Below are positions 44,613-56,946 of a DNA stretch of 64,000 bases, piece by piece. Under the pieces are notes generated by a model, which was not told the DNA's origin, did not search any database, and saw only the letters and a program-made list of their open reading frames with translations. Position 1 is the stretch's first letter, and each line of letters starts with the position of its first letter. A program made the translations under genes and the position numbers. Origin of the DNA: Acholoe squamosa (taxonomy: Eukaryota; Annelida; Polychaeta; Phyllodocida; Polynoidae); contig OX439038.1 in assembly GCA_949317995.1 (NCBI GenBank), forward strand, positions 34,742,613 through 34,806,612, written 5' to 3'.

Positions 44613-45352
44613 AGCACAATGAAACCAGGAATGCACAAACTATTCATCGATTAATTAGACTGCCTTAGGAAGTTAAATGTTCGACCATCTAAAAACCTTG
44701 TGTGTATGAAATTATGGGCTTTTGTCAAACGGTGACCTTAATTTCTATATTTCTTTATAATGTTTAACAAACCAATTATGTGTTGGGCTTAATACACCCT
44801 ACAGCTTAGTAGTTCAATAAGGGCTACAAATGCAGGGCTACATAACCATTACAATTTAGACTGTCTGTAAGCCCTACAATGCAGTGCTGATTAGTAACTC
44901 TTTAAGTGGGGTTGTGCCCACTGGGTAGTGTTGCTGGACTCACTCTGAAGATAGAATCCAGTAAAGTGTGATCCTATGTATTGGGATACTCTGGCAGTGC
45001 ATTACACCATAGGTAAGAAAGACTCCTGCAATGGTGGAGCCTGTTCAGGTAGGATCCAGCATTGCCTGACCCTCTTCATAGAGATACTCAGGCAATGTCC
45101 TATTCTCTTCTATTATGTTACTCCAGTTGACCCTGAGCCTGTCTCTAAAGAGACTCCTGCACTGTGAAAGTAGGGCAGTAGAGAGGGTACAGCTAGGCCA
45201 TAAACAATCTAGAGTAGAGTGTCAGGTATTGCTAGAGTATGCCTACACCCTAGGCTCACCCTGAGTTTTAAAATATACTCATTTTGGCGACATTTGCCTG
45301 AGGCTAACATTAGGCTCCCTGTGAGTATCATTATTTTTTCTGTGTATGGTAT
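44613..45352. other. No gene recognised
   Basis: Phrases built on gactcctgcaatg and tgcctgaccctc recur at 44930-45180 in a loose pattern suggesting degraded repeats. Confidence 0.35.
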
Positions 45353-45704
45353 TGTAATGGTTCTATCTTAGACCGACTGTCTACTTATTCGGAAAGGATC
45401 ACGAATACAAGAATGTCCGGTTCAGAAGGCAACAAGATTTATTCAGTATCCTACTATACAGTAAACTAAGGGTATTCCGAGTAGACGTGTTATCATTCGG
45501 ATAGCTCTGATTTGTGACTACCAGGTAAGGCTTCGGAGTCAGGGAGATCTCAGGGAGTTCGTACAGAATCCGGGGGGATTCTGTCTCACTAGCTTCCAAC
45601 CCAACTATTATAATTATAGCCACAGGAGTTGGGTGGCGACCCCTCGTGTTTAAGCCGCCGGGAAGCCTGGAGGACAGTGCTGCCACCATCTGCCAAGCGT
45701 AACA
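45353..45704 (-). mobile_element. LTR-like block (possible solo LTR)
   Basis: On the minus strand it begins tgttacgcttggcagatggt and ends agaaccattaca, i.e. TG..CA borders. A minus-strand AATAAA (rc of 45431-45436) is followed within 20 bases by a T/G-rich stretch, as in R-U5. No second LTR and no matching target duplication were found. Confidence 0.35.
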
Positions 45705-45793
45705 GGCCTCAACCTGAAAGGGATGCTCCGCTCGGAAACTAGTCAACCCTTAAGCCATAGACGCTAATACTAAACCGTGCCCCTAGAGTATAT

Positions 45794-46186
45794 GGGTCAG
45801 GCCGCCAGAAAGCAGTAGATTTTGTGTTTTTTGGGTCATTTTGGACTCTTATGGCTCTGGAGAAAGAAGTTGTGAACCAATCTTGTCTTACATAGTCTCA
45901 TATGATAGAGGACACTTATGGCTACCAGAAAGATGTAAATTTGTGGTCATCCATACTCCATGGATACTCCATGAGGTTTAGACATGTTACTGAGTGAGAA
46001 TTTTTCATCATGTGTCTTTGAAAATGGAAATCTGTCATTTGTAACGTCCAGTACCTAAATCTAAATCAGTTATAAAACATGAAAAAAATGAAGCTTCTAA
46101 ATCTTTGTTATTACCCATATATTATCCCTTACTTGGGTGAAGAAATTGTGTGTCTATCTACATTTGTCTCCATGTGAGAGCAGCTT
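45794..46186 (+). mobile_element. Truncated second copy of the 966-bp TIR element
   Basis: Matches 30515-31070 from gtcaggccgccagaaagcag through ttttggactcttatggctct to catgtgagagcagcttat, with an internal deletion of about 130 bp (near 45960). It ends abruptly at 46186, where the next element begins. The right TIR and the 44-bp palindrome are absent. Confidence 0.7.
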
Positions 46187-46755
46187 ATTCCCGAGGTCAA
46201 ACATATCCCCACCAGAGAACTATCCAACATGACCTCCATACCATAAGGGAGTTCCGGGAAGCCGCTTCCAAATTCGAGAAGTGGGACGATGGCTACTACA
46301 TAGTAGAAGCCGAGATTACCCAGGTCAGGAACTCTTCCCTCATAGAACTGGACCGCTATGCAGCTCTCCATATGATAATCCAACATCGTATGGCAGCAGA
46401 AGATGAAGTTCGACATAGAACAAGAGTTCAGGAGACGGAATTGAAGGCAAGTGCTCCTACGATCCCCGATTTGAGACTAGATGCTAGAGGATCGGATACT
46501 ACTAAATCTGCCTCTAGTAGTACTACCGGAAAGCCTGTGGATCCGGAAAACCCAAGCACCTCGGGTGAGGCTTCTTCCTCTGGACAGGCTGAACCTGAAG
46601 CTAAGGATCCGGACCCGGAAGACTGGCAAGTGTCTAAGAATAGGAGGTCTGCCTCACGTCGGCTTAAGAATCTGCCCGATTCTGTTAAAGCTGAACAGAA
46701 ACCCAGTACATCGGGTGCTAGCAGTTCGGGTCTCCCTCATTTTTTTTTATATTGA
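46187..46755 (+). CDS. Retroelement-like gag-type fragment, uncertain
   Basis: The frame runs from 46150, but its first 12 codons are TIR-element sequence. From 46187 it encodes about 190 residues: a helical, charged N-terminal half (IREFREAASKFEKWDDGYYI, IIQHRMAAEDEV) and a low-complexity Ser/Pro/Glu-rich tail (PSTSGEASSSGQAEPEAKDP). The layout of a charged helical region followed by a disordered STSG-rich tail resembles gag-like proteins, but no family motif (zinc knuckle, capsid core) is visible. The abrupt junction with the TIR element suggests it arrived by insertion. Confidence 0.35.
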
Positions 46756-48412
46756 CGACCAGACTTAGTGTTTGCAGAAGGTAGTTATACCTACCTCCTG
46801 ATGATCATATATGAGTAACACTTAGCTTATTCTATGTGTTCCAGGTTCCTTTATAACCAGAGTTAGTCCTATCAGGATATAGCATATCAAACCTATCGCC
46901 TGATGTATCTGTTTCGGATTGACATTACACTAGATAATAATTCCGAATAGTAGTTGTGCTGTTACGAATGCTGCCTGATGTGGATGTATGTGCCTGTTTC
47001 CTGATATTACCTGTTCTACTTACCGGATGGACCTAACTATTCACCAATATTGCTGTTACTTGTATTATATCTACACTTCCGGATCTATCTTTTGGACTAC
47101 TACTTTGTTACATATACCAAAAAGGACTACTACTGCATATTGACATAAGGATTACCTGTTAACACCATCCGGATTACTTCTAGAGGATTATGGGTAGCTG
47201 CCCTATTCAACTTCCGTGTTTATATATTACTACATATGATATAGGATTCAAAAGACTCTAGCACTTCCATCCCGTGGTTAGCTGACCACAAATTTTTCTT
47301 TCTACACCCCACATCAGATAAGCTTCTACACCACGTACAACGATTCACCTGTATTATATATATGTGCTCATGCAATTATGTTTGACACTATTCTAATGTT
47401 TATATAACTATCATTCATACCTGTATTAACTTAATGTTATACTTATATTACGGGTTCATAAAATAACCAGATCTATCCTTACTTGTGATAATGTTTAATA
47501 CGATCCGATATAAGTTATAATACACCAGATTGTCATATTTGTCTATTTATGACAAATCATTGTATAATAATATTTGTCTGGTGCTGGTGATAGTTATTTA
47601 GATGCATGAGATTGTAATATAAATGTACTTTTTCGAGTGTATAAAATTATACGGTTACATATCAAACAGTTCTATAATAGAACTATAGGTTAACTAAAGG
47701 TATCATTAGATAGTATGGTTACGTTTAAAGTCTTTATCAAGACTAATTCCATATCATGTTTGTTATAATAACGAACTTATTCATGTATTAATATGTGGTT
47801 TATTTAAAAAGTTAAACAGATCCGTTTCATATATCTGTTACTATCCACACTGTCGAATTGTATCGACTTTCCTATTCATTACGCGTAACTATTAGTACTA
47901 TCAAATATGTTAATTATTTCTTATATGATACTTTAAAACTGTGGTTGTTATATCTGGTTATACCTCTATTATTAGTGTAAGACATAATAATGTTATCCCT
48001 ATATAATATAAACTATAATAGTTATAACTCCTGCCTAATGACTGGGGGAGTCGTGTAGAGGTATCATATTGTACCATATATCCAGGTGTTGTCTGGCGTG
48101 GCGGGTGAGTCCAGTCGCTGGGTGTTCCTAAGGTTCCGGATTGGTGGCAGCACCGATCCGGGCCTATGGGACATCTAGCGACAAACACCAGGGTCCCTAT
48201 ATAAAGACCGGGGCTCAGCCGCTACGTCAGAGGCCCTCCAGGCCTCCGAGCTTAAAGGTATTCTTTAAATAAGACTAGCTGCCCTATCATCACTTTCCAG
48301 GTAGCTACCGAGTTATCTTATTAAAACCGTTGCCATACACTCGAATCACTGCCTTGCTTTTTCTTTCCTAATCGTAAGGCCCGAACCACCAAACTGATAA
48401 AACAAACTATTA
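46756..48412. other. AT-rich sequence ending in an LTR-like promoter block
   Basis: 46760-48010 is AT-rich with no gene. At 48100-48410 composition shifts: a TATA box (ctatataaagaccgggg, 48197), GC-rich leader, ttaaataagact possible poly(A) signal (48265), and an end near 48412, where Gypsy pol homology starts. This fits the right part of an LTR, unproven. Confidence 0.35.
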
Positions 48413-48540
48413 CAATAGCTAATTTTACAGATCAGTTGGTGTATATTGATCGTAATGACGTGCTTGCCTATGTACATGAGGTAAATGTACCCCGTTTGGG
48501 AATGCAGTTAGTGAGAAAAATGCTGGAATTAGAAAAGCCC
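48413..48540 (+). pseudogene. Fragment of Gypsy pol (matches 61944-62070)
   Basis: Translates to ANFTDQLVYIDRNDVLAYVH and onward to VRKMLELEK, closely matching the pol segment at 61944-62070 of the larger Gypsy element in this window (ANFTDQFVFIDRNDVLAYVR). Homology starts and stops abruptly; about 40 codons remain. Confidence 0.75.
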
Positions 48541-50639
48541 TACTCACAATATCTGGTGTCCCACAATGTCAGTATTTGGCACACAATTGTCTTCAGATAT
48601 CCTTTACCGCTAGCCATCATGAAGTGATAGATGAACACATGTCAGTTTGGTAGTAAATAGACTTTAGTTGAGCTCTGATTGAGGTACAAGCATGTGCGTC
48701 ATGAACGTGAGATACTGATCCCAGTATGACCGGCCATAGTTAGTCCACCTGCCGCTAGTCGGCATCACAATACTACAACACTTAGGGCCTTGAGTTATAG
48801 GGAATCGTGAAAAGCGACAAATTGATCGCTATTGTTTGAGGAGTTACAATAGTAATCCTGGAAATAATATAAAGACACGAGGTTCCTTCACACTGTCTAT
48901 ACCCCAGTAGCATACAAGGGATGGTTATTGTATAAAGCACAATGGTTGTTATATAAAGCCTAATCCAAAGGCAGGAAACTTGTGAATGCGACATGTCACC
49001 GGGAACAAGCAAAAGATGTATTATAATATGGCTATAAATCCCCAGTCGCATGCTATAATGTCACTATAAGCCCTCAGTCACATAAAGTCCAGAGTGGGTG
49101 CGATGTGTTATAGCCCTATAAGGTACAGGAGGTGGCTGTGGGGGCTGAGTCATTGTTTTGGACTGAAGCCAAGTAGTTCCTGGGGGTCCAGGTGGCCACA
49201 GTAGAGGTGAAGCCCCTATAAGTGGGTGGGTGTGTGTGTGTGTCCTCTGGTATGGCAGTCAATGGCCACAGGGTGTCGGGTGACCAAAGACCAAAACCAC
49301 TGGTGGTCTGGTAGTATAAAAGGCTGGCACTGCAGGAGTAGGGCGCAGACTGTGTACCAAAGGAAGGGATTCACGGTCTGTCCTGGAATCAAAGGGGAAG
49401 AAATTTATATTTGGCAGTTCACAAGCAGAATTCAATTAAGTTTCTGAATAGTATTTACTGGAGCTAGACCACTGTTTGGAGTACGTTCTGGGTCCACAAC
49501 TTGTTCAATTAAGGATCATACTGGTATCCTATTGAGTCCTGACTTCTTTGATGAGGTTTGGACTTGGCCAATTGGAGCTCTCAAACACACCAACTGAGAG
49601 ATCGGCTTATAACATACATAGAGGAGACACACCCATCTGAAGGACTTAGATTTGTTCAGTTTTCATTGGTTCTCACTACACGTTATTGTATTCTCAATGC
49701 TCATTTGAAACATCTCACCATGGAGTTATTGATTTGATTTAAGGTTATGCCATACTGGAGTTCCAAGCCCTCAATGGTTTGTGATTGTGACATTTATTGG
49801 TGATTATTGATTTAACTTGGAGTTATGCCATAAAGGGCTTCAAAAGTTCGTGTCATTTGTGATGACTTGTGGAGATCAATATTTGTGTTCAAGTTATTCA
49901 TGATGACCTGTGGAAATCGATATTTGTAAGAAAGTTAAGCATGGCAAATTGTTATTGAACTTGCGATTGAAAACCAACCTCATCTTTGGACTTGGCCATG
50001 AGGATTGAAACTTGTAAAGATTTGTAATTGAGTGCCTGCGCGCACTTGTACCTACGATGGAGAGTGTTTTCACCCGAGATTGGGTGTATGAAACTATCTA
50101 TGAAATGTGGTGCAATTACTACCTGATGATTTTAGAAATGGACAATGCAGAATTGGAATTGATCATTGAATTGATTTAACTGAAATCCTTCCTGTTTTAA
50201 AGGCGTATGTTTAGGACTTCCAAATTGAAATGTGAATACGTCATTGACCTGAATTGTATTGGACTTGAATTGGCACACGTATTTCGATGCAATAAAAACC
50301 CTTGGAGATGAAGTACCCAATTGTGTTTTCTTTCCATATGGGCATAGGAATTTAAACACAAAGCTCTACCCTTGATGCTAGCCCGAGATTATTCCCCAAG
50401 AATATGGTAATATTGCGAGTGGAGAGGGACAAGTGGAGAAATTCAAGCCGCGAGTGGAGACTGGAGTGAGGTGAAACCTAATTAATGGAATTCCCGAGTT
50501 CGGTTATTGTATTGCTAGCTACCCCATTTGGAATGCGAGTTAAGCCTCCCCTTATAAAGATTCACCCCATTTCAAGGGTGCACTATGCTTTAGGACTAAC
50601 CCCATCTAAATTATTCAGAAAACAAACACAGCTTTCCCT
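48541..50639. other. Probable untranslated or LTR region of the Gypsy element
   Basis: No protein-coding region. An AATAAA at 50290-50295 followed by a T-rich stretch (gtgttttctttcc) resembles an LTR R-U5 region, and a short (gt)n lies at 49225-49242. As the right end of the Gypsy element is outside the window, its LTR cannot be confirmed here. Confidence 0.3.
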
Positions 50640-51071
50640 CCAGTCTCTTCCTCAGAATTATAACAAGGCGGCTCCCCAACAAGCATAATAGAAACCCCAC
50701 CGACCATCACCCCTCCGCCTCCCATAGCCCAGGTGGTGGAGAACAATGCCTGTGTCTTGTTATGAATCAGACACCGTTCCCAGAACCTCAGGGTACTACA
50801 CCTCTGGGGGGGGACGCCTGCAGAGAGTGATATATTTTCAAGTGGCTCTGCCGGTGCCAATGCGAGCGATCAGGATAGCTATAATAAGGAGGAGGAACAA
50901 AACACTATTGAAGACCATCATCAGGAATATATTAATAATGACACCACTAATAGTGTGAGCAATGTTCAAGTTGAGCGAAGTGAGATAAGTAGTAGAGACC
51001 AGGGAAGACCTGAGCAAACTATAGGAGCTATAGTTGCTCCTAGGAGTGAAGGTGTTAATAACAGTACATAT
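50640..51071 (+). pseudogene. Gypsy element, N-terminal gag region, left of nested insertion
   Basis: An open, acidic and Asn/Ser-rich segment (SDIFSSGSAGANASDQDSYN and onward) runs without stop from about 50825 to the LTR border at 51071. A G8 homopolymer at 50806-50813 appears to shift the frame relative to the sequence before it. The same reading frame resumes exactly at 57642 after the nested LTR element, so both pieces are one gene. No conserved domain; probably a disordered region ahead of capsid. Confidence 0.55.
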
Positions 51072-51765
51072 TGTCAATGGACTATTCTGGGTATTATAAC
51101 TATTTTTCATATTTACTAATTTCTTCGCCATATAAAACCTAAGCTCTGCCCATGATCTACACTCAATAATCTCCTGCCTTCCCCAACAGGAACCAGGATC
51201 CATTACTCATCACAAACACACTTCCTCCATGACACTCTGTGACATAAGGTACAAGGATGTAATAACATTCCAACCTTATCTACACACACACAGTCTAACT
51301 GGAGGAAGTGTGACTCACCCGTGGTGCCATATTTGGAATGAGAGGATATTTCACAATCTCCTCTCAATCCTCATTAACATAATCTACCCACAGGTGGCAC
51401 TCTCTCCTTATGACATGTGTCACTATTCTATTGAGCCACATGTACAGAACATTTCACAACACTGTGAGCTGCTCTAGCCCTCAGTATATAAGGTAGCTTG
51501 AGCAGCTCCCAGTCATCTATTCCAAGCTATCTATTCCAAGCATCTTTTCTAAGCTATCATCTCTCCCAACTTACACCTTACACCTATACCTAGAACCTAC
51601 GACAGGTTGAGCTATAGGATCAGAGGCAGAGCTTAGATCTTGGCGAGTGTTATCATTGTTACCACCTTTATGAAACACTCATGTCAGCTATGCAATAAAA
51701 GGATCAACTGAACTTCCCTGGATTCCGTGTACATTCACTTCACCACATGTAACCGTCCGTTGACA
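51072..51765 (+). mobile_element. 5' LTR of nested LTR retrotransposon
   Basis: 694 bp, starting tgtcaatggactattctggg and ending accgtccgttgaca, so the termini are TG..CA within a TGTCAA/TTGACA inverted pair. It has a TATA-like ctcagtatataaggtagc (51480-51497) and an AATAAA at 51692-51697, the expected promoter and poly(A) layout. By eye it is identical to the 3' LTR. Confidence 0.9.
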
Positions 51766-52279
51766 CGATGGTGGATGAACCCTCCAAGAATATCCCACTA
51801 CCAACCTCTCATTAAACATGAGCAATAGTGAGACATCACCTAAGGAGCCAGCTTCAGAACAACGCACCTTTACATCACCTGGGCTAGACGCGCCCAACCA
51901 TTCCACAAGTGATACTACACACCACCTCCAGAGGCAAACTTCATCACCTGATGCCTTCAAAATGACCCAGCTATACCCACCCGACACCCCAAGGAACACC
52001 ACCCCTGGTAGGAGCTATACAGCGCCACGATCTGACGCTTACAGCGACAGCCCCAGGAGCAGCCGCAATGACTAGGATTCAGGGAACGGAACTACAGCAC
52101 CTGTAGTCACCGCCCACCACCCTACAGGACCCGACCACATGACCGCCCACCACTACTCCAGAAGTTAACTCTCAATTGACTCTCACACCTCCAGGACTCT
52201 TGCACTGACAATAAGGAGCACAGCCAGGATACCTCAATTCTGAAGCCTAAAAGCAAGTCTAGTCAATATGGACAGCAAG

Positions 52280-52403
52280 GTAAGGCCATTTTCGTTGATA
52301 CAGAATTGGCTAAGAATGCAGTATCTGTTAACATGGACAACCACTTGTATAGAGCTCTCGTTGATTCTGGCGCCTCCTTGTTTTTACTAACCAGAAATGG
52401 TTG
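52280..52403 (+). pseudogene. Aspartic-protease-like remnant
   Basis: A short frame encodes KAIFVDTELAKNAVSVNMDN and then HLYRALVDSGASLFLL before a stop at about 52404. DSGA after a beta-strand-rich lead is the active-site signature of retropepsins. The rest of the domain (flap, second strand with ILG) is missing. Confidence 0.55.
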
Positions 52404-55207
52404 ATAGAATAGCAAGCACACATTTTGAAATATGTTAGGAACCTTAGACTCACAGTGTTACTGGCTGATAAAACCCCTTTTCCTCCAAAAACATCCTACA
52501 ATGTCTATAGTCAGAGTATAGGCATTGCCCCCCACCGCCCCCCACCCCAGCCCTACACCCCAATCTATTATTCCTAACAAACCCACCCATGGTAACCTTC
52601 TTACCACCCCTTAAAACGGACATTCATAGAACCAATTAGACACTACAGGCATATTTTCTTCGTGTAATAGATGTTCCCTCTCCATTTCCCACATATTATT
52701 TCAATGGAGAGTACTCATTAGAACCACCAAATTCACCTTTTTTCATGTTTTATTTTTCCACAAAATTCCAATTATTCCCTCCAACACATCAAAACCTTAG
52801 TACTACAACTAAGTGGGTGACATTGCCAAAAATTTTATTTAATTTTCTGAAGGCTCAGGCAGCCATAAACTGGATGATCTGGTTGGCACGCCACATAAAT
52901 TACCCACGGTCACAGCGTACGCTCGGTTTGTGTCCCATTAAATTGGGGCATGCATGCGCCGGTTTGTTACAAGCTCAGGGCTCCTCTATACCTTAAAGTA
53001 TTACCAAATGACGGCCTACTGTAGGAGCGCAGTTCTCTAGCATCCTGATCCGTGTTTATACCTCTGTTTACCATTGGTACTGGAATGTTTGGTGAGACAC
53101 TTAATCAAATAATTCAGCACAGTTCCCTGCTGTGTTATCATAACAGGAACAAGTGCACCCCCGCAAGCTGACTAATCTCAGCACCACAACCATCAACCCC
53201 CCCATTATAACTGCAATATTCAGATCACCCAATGATCATCCGCGCCCCCCCTAGGAGGCCCACTAAAATTGCATATCACGAAGTACAAGTGTATGCAAAC
53301 CAACCAATAGCTAGGCCTCGTGCCATATATGGGTGAGACATACCTCATCGGGAGGCATGTATTGAGGAATTAGCCAACCTCATGAAGTGCTTATAAGCCT
53401 CACCCTACCCCCATCTTTCCCACTCCCTAAACAATATACCAAACTTACCAAACCCAGTTACCATATGGAGCAAGTATCCGGAGACCACAGGGCCAAATGC
53501 CGAAGCTGCCATGCAACCAGCCCAGGTAGGTTCTTGTCTTATGTGTCCATTAGTAGCGTCATCAATCGTTCTAGCATGACAATGATGGATTATGCCATCA
53601 TGTTACCCAGATACCCATTACATGCCAATGGTAGTGTGCGCCCAGAGTGCTTTGTAAAATGTGATAGTTGAATTCGCAGTCCAGTTCATGCCTTTCTACG
53701 ACGGCCTGACCACTTTAGATCTTACTTATCAACCTTTTGGCAACACCCCACCCACCCCACCCTCCCCACACACAACCCAACCTACCTCAAATTACCCATT
53801 TATAATACTAATTTTTAAGTCTTAAGGCACCAAAGTCATATGGATTCAACCCAGGGTGGCCCATCCATAGCCTTCCAGGCCCACATGGCAAATAAGAGCA
53901 AGGCCATGGATCTGTTTGGCAAGCTGTTCACTGTTATCAAGCCAAACGCCCCCACCACTGTATTGAACCATCTTAACTCACTAGTCACCAAACCTCTTAC
54001 AAAAGTCAGGGTAAAAATACATCAATTACTAGCCATAGATTAACCTAACAAGCTAGTCTATTTAGAAATTGTGCCTATCAGTGTCCTATTAGAAACACAC
54101 CCCAAACAACAGACCCCCCCAAAATTTTGCATTAGACCTTTCATCTTTCCAACCCAAAATTACCAAAAATTCACTGCGCCCCACACCCCACCCTTCTCCC
54201 TCACACAAAACCAAGCCCCCCCCCCCACTTAACGACCCAAGCCCTATTTTCCCACCCAAAATCAAAATTTGTATGGATCACTATTACAGTAGAGCACATG
54301 TGCACTGGCAGAATCAAAACAAACCGTTTTTGTCAGTATACCCGTAACCATAACAACGGGGGAATCACCCGCTCTATTTATAGAACAGGTGTCCCCACGC
54401 TGTAATATTGAATGCCCGGCGAGTTTTAGCCACCGCATCGTCCCCCGATCCAGGAGAGCATACCAGATAGAAGGCTCGGGCCCAAACGGCGGCAAGCATA
54501 TGGGTCTCTGCTAAACCCCAAGAAGCCCAGTGTCCCAACTATCTATATATGTTTAAACTCAACCTGGCTGAGAGGGCCACATACATAGTCTATGGTAGGT
54601 AAAATTTCAACTCACCATTCCAACATGGCTGATTTCGGTTCATGACGGAGACCACCGTCCTACCTCAGCGACTGCCGGCCACCCCCACGATCATATAACT
54701 TAGGACCGTCCCGAAGTTATACCCAAATGTCAGTAGCGTTTGGAAGATACCATCACACTTATGTGGGGATGGCAGGTAGCCCTCACACATACGCCGCAAA
54801 GACGCTTATGTGGGGATCGCCCCCCCTCCCCCACCCCATCTAGCCTACCATTTCCCCCCACCCCACCATGAACCCCCCAAACACCCAAACCACATCCATA
54901 CACAGCCATCATCACACATAATGAGCTAAAACAACATCATAGCTACAGCTAAGGCTAACTAACACAATAGACCAGCCTACACTAATGTTCATCAGTATTG
55001 GCACCGGCTGCAACGTCTGATCCGCAACTTTCGCGCCATACGCGGCAGCCCGGCGCCATCTTGGTTTCGTTTTAATTACCGAAACTGACAGACGTCACGG
55101 CCGTCACCATGACTACCATCGGTCATGTGACATCCGCACGTGGCATCTCTACCACAACAACAACATTAGCACATGTTCAAACTTTAACTTGCTCAAATCG
55201 AACTTAC

Positions 55208-55449
55208 CTCAGTACCCATTGGGCATCCCGCCCGGAGGGACTATGGTCCACTGAATCTGTGTTATGCTGAAATACAATCAAAAGAGGGATTAGATCAAAA
55301 TGCCCCAAACCTCGACCCTCAAAATTATCATAAATTCAAAAATCACGCCTTTTGTAAATCAAAAATACTTACAATCCACCCGACATAGTAATGGTTATGT
55401 GCAAGATCGTGCCGTTGGGCATGATGAGCTCGACCTCGTACACCTCCAT
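55208..55449 (-). CDS. Small two-exon reading frame, antisense inside the LTR element
   Basis: Minus strand. Exon A 55373-55449 starts at ATG and reads MEVYEVELIMPNGTILHITI and on to a consensus donor GGATT/gtaagt. Exon B 55208-55266 follows a textbook acceptor (gattgtatttcag), continues the frame to a stop (MPNGY end) and has a second consensus donor GAG/gtaagt. The spliced product is 44 residues. A TATAAAAG box lies 37-44 bases upstream of the start. Exon B also stays open in another frame, so the true frame could differ or the RNA could be non-coding. Sits in a C-rich, possibly captured, part of the LTR element. Family unknown. Confidence 0.4.
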
Positions 55450-55485
55450 CTCTAGTTATGTAACATTATGACATCACGCACCCCC

Positions 55486-55493
55486 CTTTTATA
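55486..55493 (-). promoter_or_regulatory. TATA box for the antisense unit
   Basis: tataaaag on the minus strand, 37-44 bases before the start codon of the 55208-55449 unit. Confidence 0.4.
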
Positions 55494-56946
55494 GCAGCCC
55501 GGATCAAAATTTTGGCGACACAGAAAAAGAAACTTTTTCTTTTTCTCGCCCCCCCCATTTTTCGGCCCAAAAATTTAAATTTCCCTCCAATCAGCATCAA
55601 CAGAGTTCTTTTCAGGATATTTGAGACAAGTAGGAGTCGACCTGAGCAGGTCATACCTGTATTAATCACCATAACTTATCTGATTCTCGCCATTATGGTG
55701 CGGCGCCAGCCCGCTACTACCACCTGGTGGAATTTAGATAAACTAACCATAGCGTCCCTGGATACAGGACCTGCGCTAAGCCAAATAAATCAATTGAGCT
55801 CTATACTTAGGTTTTGTACGTTAACAAAATGATATTGATCTCACGTCCTTTTTCTGTATTGACCGTGGCCTGTCTGCAACCCATAACAGACAAACTATAG
55901 GTCGATGAATTGTCTCCTCTTCCTGCTGTTTCCTCAACAGGCCTACCACCAACAGAGCATCGTTTCCTTCAGTGCCAGAGGCCAAACCCAAGGAGAAAGG
56001 ACCAGTACCATCAAGTCCGGAAACAAGCAACACCAAAACAACATGGCAATTTATAACCAGTAGCTCGCCATGGCACTTTTCAGGCCACAAAATGACAATA
56101 TCACCCAAATTAACATTTCAAGAGACACAAATAGACACCTTTTCAAAACCAATTTTTGTATAACCATATTTTAAAGCCAAATTGCTGAGACACAATTGTG
56201 ACGTTAATTTATGATTTTTGATGAATTTTATGAGAGACACACCAAAATACCCTTCTGGCTTGCCTCTCTAGGTGCTATAAAATTCATCACCTTTACCACT
56301 GTTTTTCAAGCTCAACTATGACATGTATTTATGAGTTTTAGTCAAATTAGTTATCCCTAAGCAACAGGTTGCATATATCCCATTTTTGTATATTCTCATG
56401 GAAATTACCATGTTTCTAGTCAACAGCACCACTGTGTACCACCTAGACTTATACCTTATACCCGACTGTGTAGCAGACCCTACACAACTTCGGCTATAAG
56501 CCTTGGTAGTGTGGAGCCAAAAACTCATCAGCCTTGTGTTGATTATTGACCCCACAGTACCAAGAATCACCAAACTTGGTTAATTTCCATCTGGATATAT
56601 TTCATTGCATATTAATGTATAAAAACCAAACATGTTATCAAACCAGGATAATTTTTATTTTCCCACAATAACAAACAGGTACATATATATTTTAAGCATT
56701 TACATATCCCTGCATTTATAACCTGTGTACATAGATTAAGTCACTTGATCCACACAAACTGTATTTCTGTAATTCCATAAAAGAAACCTTTTTTTATACC
56801 ACATAATGTCAACACATCAGGTTTTCACCAAACCCTGTATTTGTATCATACTACCCATAATTGTCAATGGACTTGGCAAAGCCTTATTTTCCTGCTTATT
56901 TTTCTCCCTTTACACTCGTGCAGAGACGAGTAGGAATGTGGGGATT

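Larger units (their letters stand above)
51766..56946 (+). mobile_element. Internal region of a non-autonomous LTR element
   Basis: 5.2 kb between matching LTRs. A first frame (51818-52075) is Ser/Thr/Pro-rich. At about 52280-52403 a protease-like segment (ALVDSGASLFLL, with the DSGA active-site motif) is followed by a stop. I see no capsid, reverse transcriptase, RNase H or integrase, so mobility would depend on another element. Several stretches are C-rich low complexity (53730-53780, 54090-54240). The matching LTRs mean insertion was recent, so the missing genes were already absent when it moved. It also carries an antisense exon pair at 55208-55449. Confidence 0.7.
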
